This document shows positions 5,045 through 6,550 of a DNA stretch of 6,550 bases, in pieces. Numbering within the stretch: position 1 is the stretch's first letter; every line of letters begins with the position of its first letter. Source of the DNA: JAIOHN01 sp038258185. GTDB lineage: Bacteria > Chloroflexota > Anaerolineae > Aggregatilineales > Phototrophicaceae. The translations under genes were made by a program, and so were the position numbers. The stretch covers positions 1 through 6,550 of the forward strand of contig JBBSQD010000328.1 in the NCBI GenBank assembly GCA_038258185.1, written 5' to 3'. The notes under the pieces were generated by a model. It searched no databases, was not told the DNA's origin, and worked only from the letters and a program-made list of their open reading frames with translations.

Positions 5045-6550
5045 CGGCGCGACCGCATCCACAAAGCGCGAACGATCACCCACAACAGCAGGCCGATAAA
5101 AATGGCGACACCCGCGACTAACGGGAATAAGCGCTCGTAAGTGCGATCGACCACCGTCAGCGAGTCGATAATCCACGGCGGCGTGGTCGCATCACCCAGT
5201 TGAGTCGGGACGGTGTGCCCCGCTGGGAAGAATTCACCGGCTGGCATCCGTGTGATGTACCAGCCATCGGCATCCACATGCGTATTCAGCAGATCGGCTT
5301 CGGTCAATTCGGTTTCGCTGCGCCAGCGCATGCTGACATCGTGATGACCATAGACGGTAAAGCCGATTGCATTGGTGCGGATGGCCGTGCCAAATTCCGC
5401 ACCGCCAACCGTGATGGTTTCAGCGCTGTCCGGTAGGCTGATCGCCCAATGCTCGGCCTGATGCACACCGGGATATAGCACCGGTTTTTGTGTCGTGATG
5501 TAATCGCGCAATGTGTCATAGATCGGCAGCGGCGTAAAATCCGGCTCGACCATGCGGAAGTAATACCAGCTCTGGTTAATTTCGCTGTCATCGGGACGTT
5601 TGAAATACCAGTAGAAAATCGGCCCCATCCACGGCCATTCCTGTTGAGCGCGTTCATAGGCCAGCGGCATATAGCGCGCGGCCTGTTCCGGCGTGACAAT
5701 GCCGTAATTGCCGTAGAGCGTCGTCACCACCGAAGGATCTTCCGGCTGCGGATTCCAGGCGGCTTCGGTCATCCAGATGGCCTTTTGAGCATCGCCGTTC
5801 GCCACCATCAGATCGCGCAGATACTGCTGGCGCGCAAAATTCACATTGGTGATGCGCATGCGGCGGTCAGTCGGGCCGCTGTTGAGGCCATAACCCTGCA
5901 CCGCCAGCACATCAAAGCAACCGCCTGCGCCTGCGTCATACATCAGTTGCAGATAGACCACGTCCATCAGGTTCATGCCGTCCAGCGAGATCGTTGGCGC
6001 AATCGCCCCGGTAATGACCACAATCTCCGGGTCAACCGCTTTCAATGCGCTGTAGGTACGGCACAGCAGATCAGTATAGGCATCAGCATCGACAAACTGC
6101 TCGCCCCATTCCGGGTAAATATTCGGCTCATTCCAGATCTGATAATAGCGCAGCCGACCCTCATAGCGTTCCGCGACGGCCACAGCATAATTCACATAAT
6201 CCTGAAAATCATCGGGCGGCGCGAGGTTGCCAATATCGGGGTTGCTGTGCGTCCACGCCGGGGGGTTGTCCAGGCGCACCAGCATGTTGAGCTGATACTC
6301 TTGCGCCAGTTCCACAATCTGATCATATTTGTCCCATGCGGAAATCACGCCGTTGACATCGACATTACGCCGGTCTTCAAAATCACCGCGTCCGTGAATC
6401 TCGATATCTTCCCACGGGAACTGCTGCCGCAGCCAGGTAAAACCCGCCTCGCTGACCATCTGCACAATCCGTTCGCGTTTTTGCGGCTCAACTTCCTGCT
6501 GCAAAAAAGTGTTGATACCATACGGATTTTCATGCGCATGATTGATGGGA
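5041..6550 (-). CDS. Membrane-anchored glycoside hydrolase-like protein (5' partial)
   Basis: The frame is open from the window edge to TGA at 5041-5043, giving 502 visible residues; the true start lies beyond 6550. A (beta/alpha)8 glycosidase of clan A (GH5/GH39-like) is indicated by GFTWLRQQFPWEDIE (about 36-50, counted from the first complete codon), YYQIWNEPNIYPEW (135-148) with probable acid/base Glu141 in the NEP motif, and KAIWMTEAAWNP (256-267) with probable nucleophile Glu262. A beta-rich region follows (about 365-470), then one membrane helix (about 474-497, LVAGVAIFIGLLLWVIV) and a basic tail MRSRR, so the catalytic part should face outside with the tail in the cytoplasm. A signal peptide cannot be tested here. 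The stop overlaps the glycosyltransferase start by ATGA, suggesting a joint role in making, trimming or releasing a surface polysaccharide or glycan. Substrate and exact GH family are not determinable by eye. Confidence 0.82.
   Translation of the reverse strand, partial: PINHAHENPYGINTFLQQEVEPQKRERIVQMVSEAGFTWLRQQFPWEDIEIHGRGDFEDRRNVDVNGVISAWDKYDQIVELAQEYQLNMLVRLDNPPAWTHSNPDIGNLAPPDDFQDYVNYAVAVAERYEGRLRYYQIWNEPNIYPEWGEQFVDADAYTDLLCRTYSALKAVDPEIVVITGAIAPTISLDGMNLMDVVYLQLMYDAGAGGCFDVLAVQGYGLNSGPTDRRMRITNVNFARQQYLRDLMVANGDAQKAIWMTEAAWNPQPEDPSVVTTLYGNYGIVTPEQAARYMPLAYERAQQEWPWMGPIFYWYFKRPDDSEINQSWYYFRMVEPDFTPLPIYDTLRDYITTQKPVLYPGVHQAEHWAISLPDSAETITVGGAEFGTAIRTNAIGFTVYGHHDVSMRWRSETELTEADLLNTHVDADGWYITRMPAGEFFPAGHTVPTQLGDATTPPWIIDSLTVVDRTYERLFPLVAGVAIFIGLLLWVIVRALWMRSRR

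Noticed and set aside
5045..5176. An upstream ATG at 5176 that would lengthen the glycosyltransferase by 44 residues.
   Set aside because: The extension lies wholly inside the hydrolase coding region, encodes a basic sequence with no family similarity, and the ATGA overlap at 5044 is a more natural start.
6502..6504. TTG at 6504 as the start of the glycoside hydrolase.
   Set aside because: The frame stays open to the window edge and the upstream residues (HENPYGINTFLQQEVEP) look like the conserved beginning of the catalytic domain, so the gene simply runs off the window.

Overview
The window looks like a chromosomal segment from a Chloroflexota bacterium, most likely of the Anaerolineae type. 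The grounds are moderate GC with long, tightly packed genes, a GT-C glycosyltransferase carrying the C-terminal beta-sandwich module familiar from that group, a membrane-anchored clan-A glycosidase of a kind common there, and scattered short palindromic repeats. No ribosomal or other taxonomic marker is present, so this placement is inference from protein flavour.

Left part, plus strand: the window opens in the last 54 codons of a MalG-type sugar ABC transporter permease (1-165). A 105-base gap follows that contains a 10-bp perfect hairpin, then a complete trehalose synthase gene (treS, 271-1866) with all the GH13 catalytic residues in place. Together they suggest a module for uptake and conversion of alpha-glucosides (maltose/trehalose). 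A 13-bp perfect hairpin just after treS (1880-1910) serves as a terminator between the convergent gene sets, with the better T-tract on the minus strand.

Right part, minus strand, in transcription order: a 5'-partial glycoside hydrolase-like protein with a C-terminal membrane anchor (frame open past 6550, ending at 5041); a GT39-type membrane glycosyltransferase (5044-3017) whose start overlaps the hydrolase stop by ATGA; and, 75 bases further on, a TIGR01777/YfcH-type NAD(P)-dependent epimerase-like protein (2941-1997) with its own good ribosome binding site. The hydrolase and glycosyltransferase are probably translationally coupled and act at the cell surface on glycans; the epimerase's substrate cannot be told from sequence.

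The most unusual structure is inside the glycosyltransferase gene. A pair of inverted, hairpin-forming repeats of the dispersed intergenic kind (4935-5025) is translated in frame as residues about 7-37, just ahead of the first membrane helix, and includes a G8 coding tract. A second, unrelated 20-bp palindrome (4466-4485) is translated in a loop between membrane helices. No CRISPR array, RNA gene, insertion sequence or defence system was seen.
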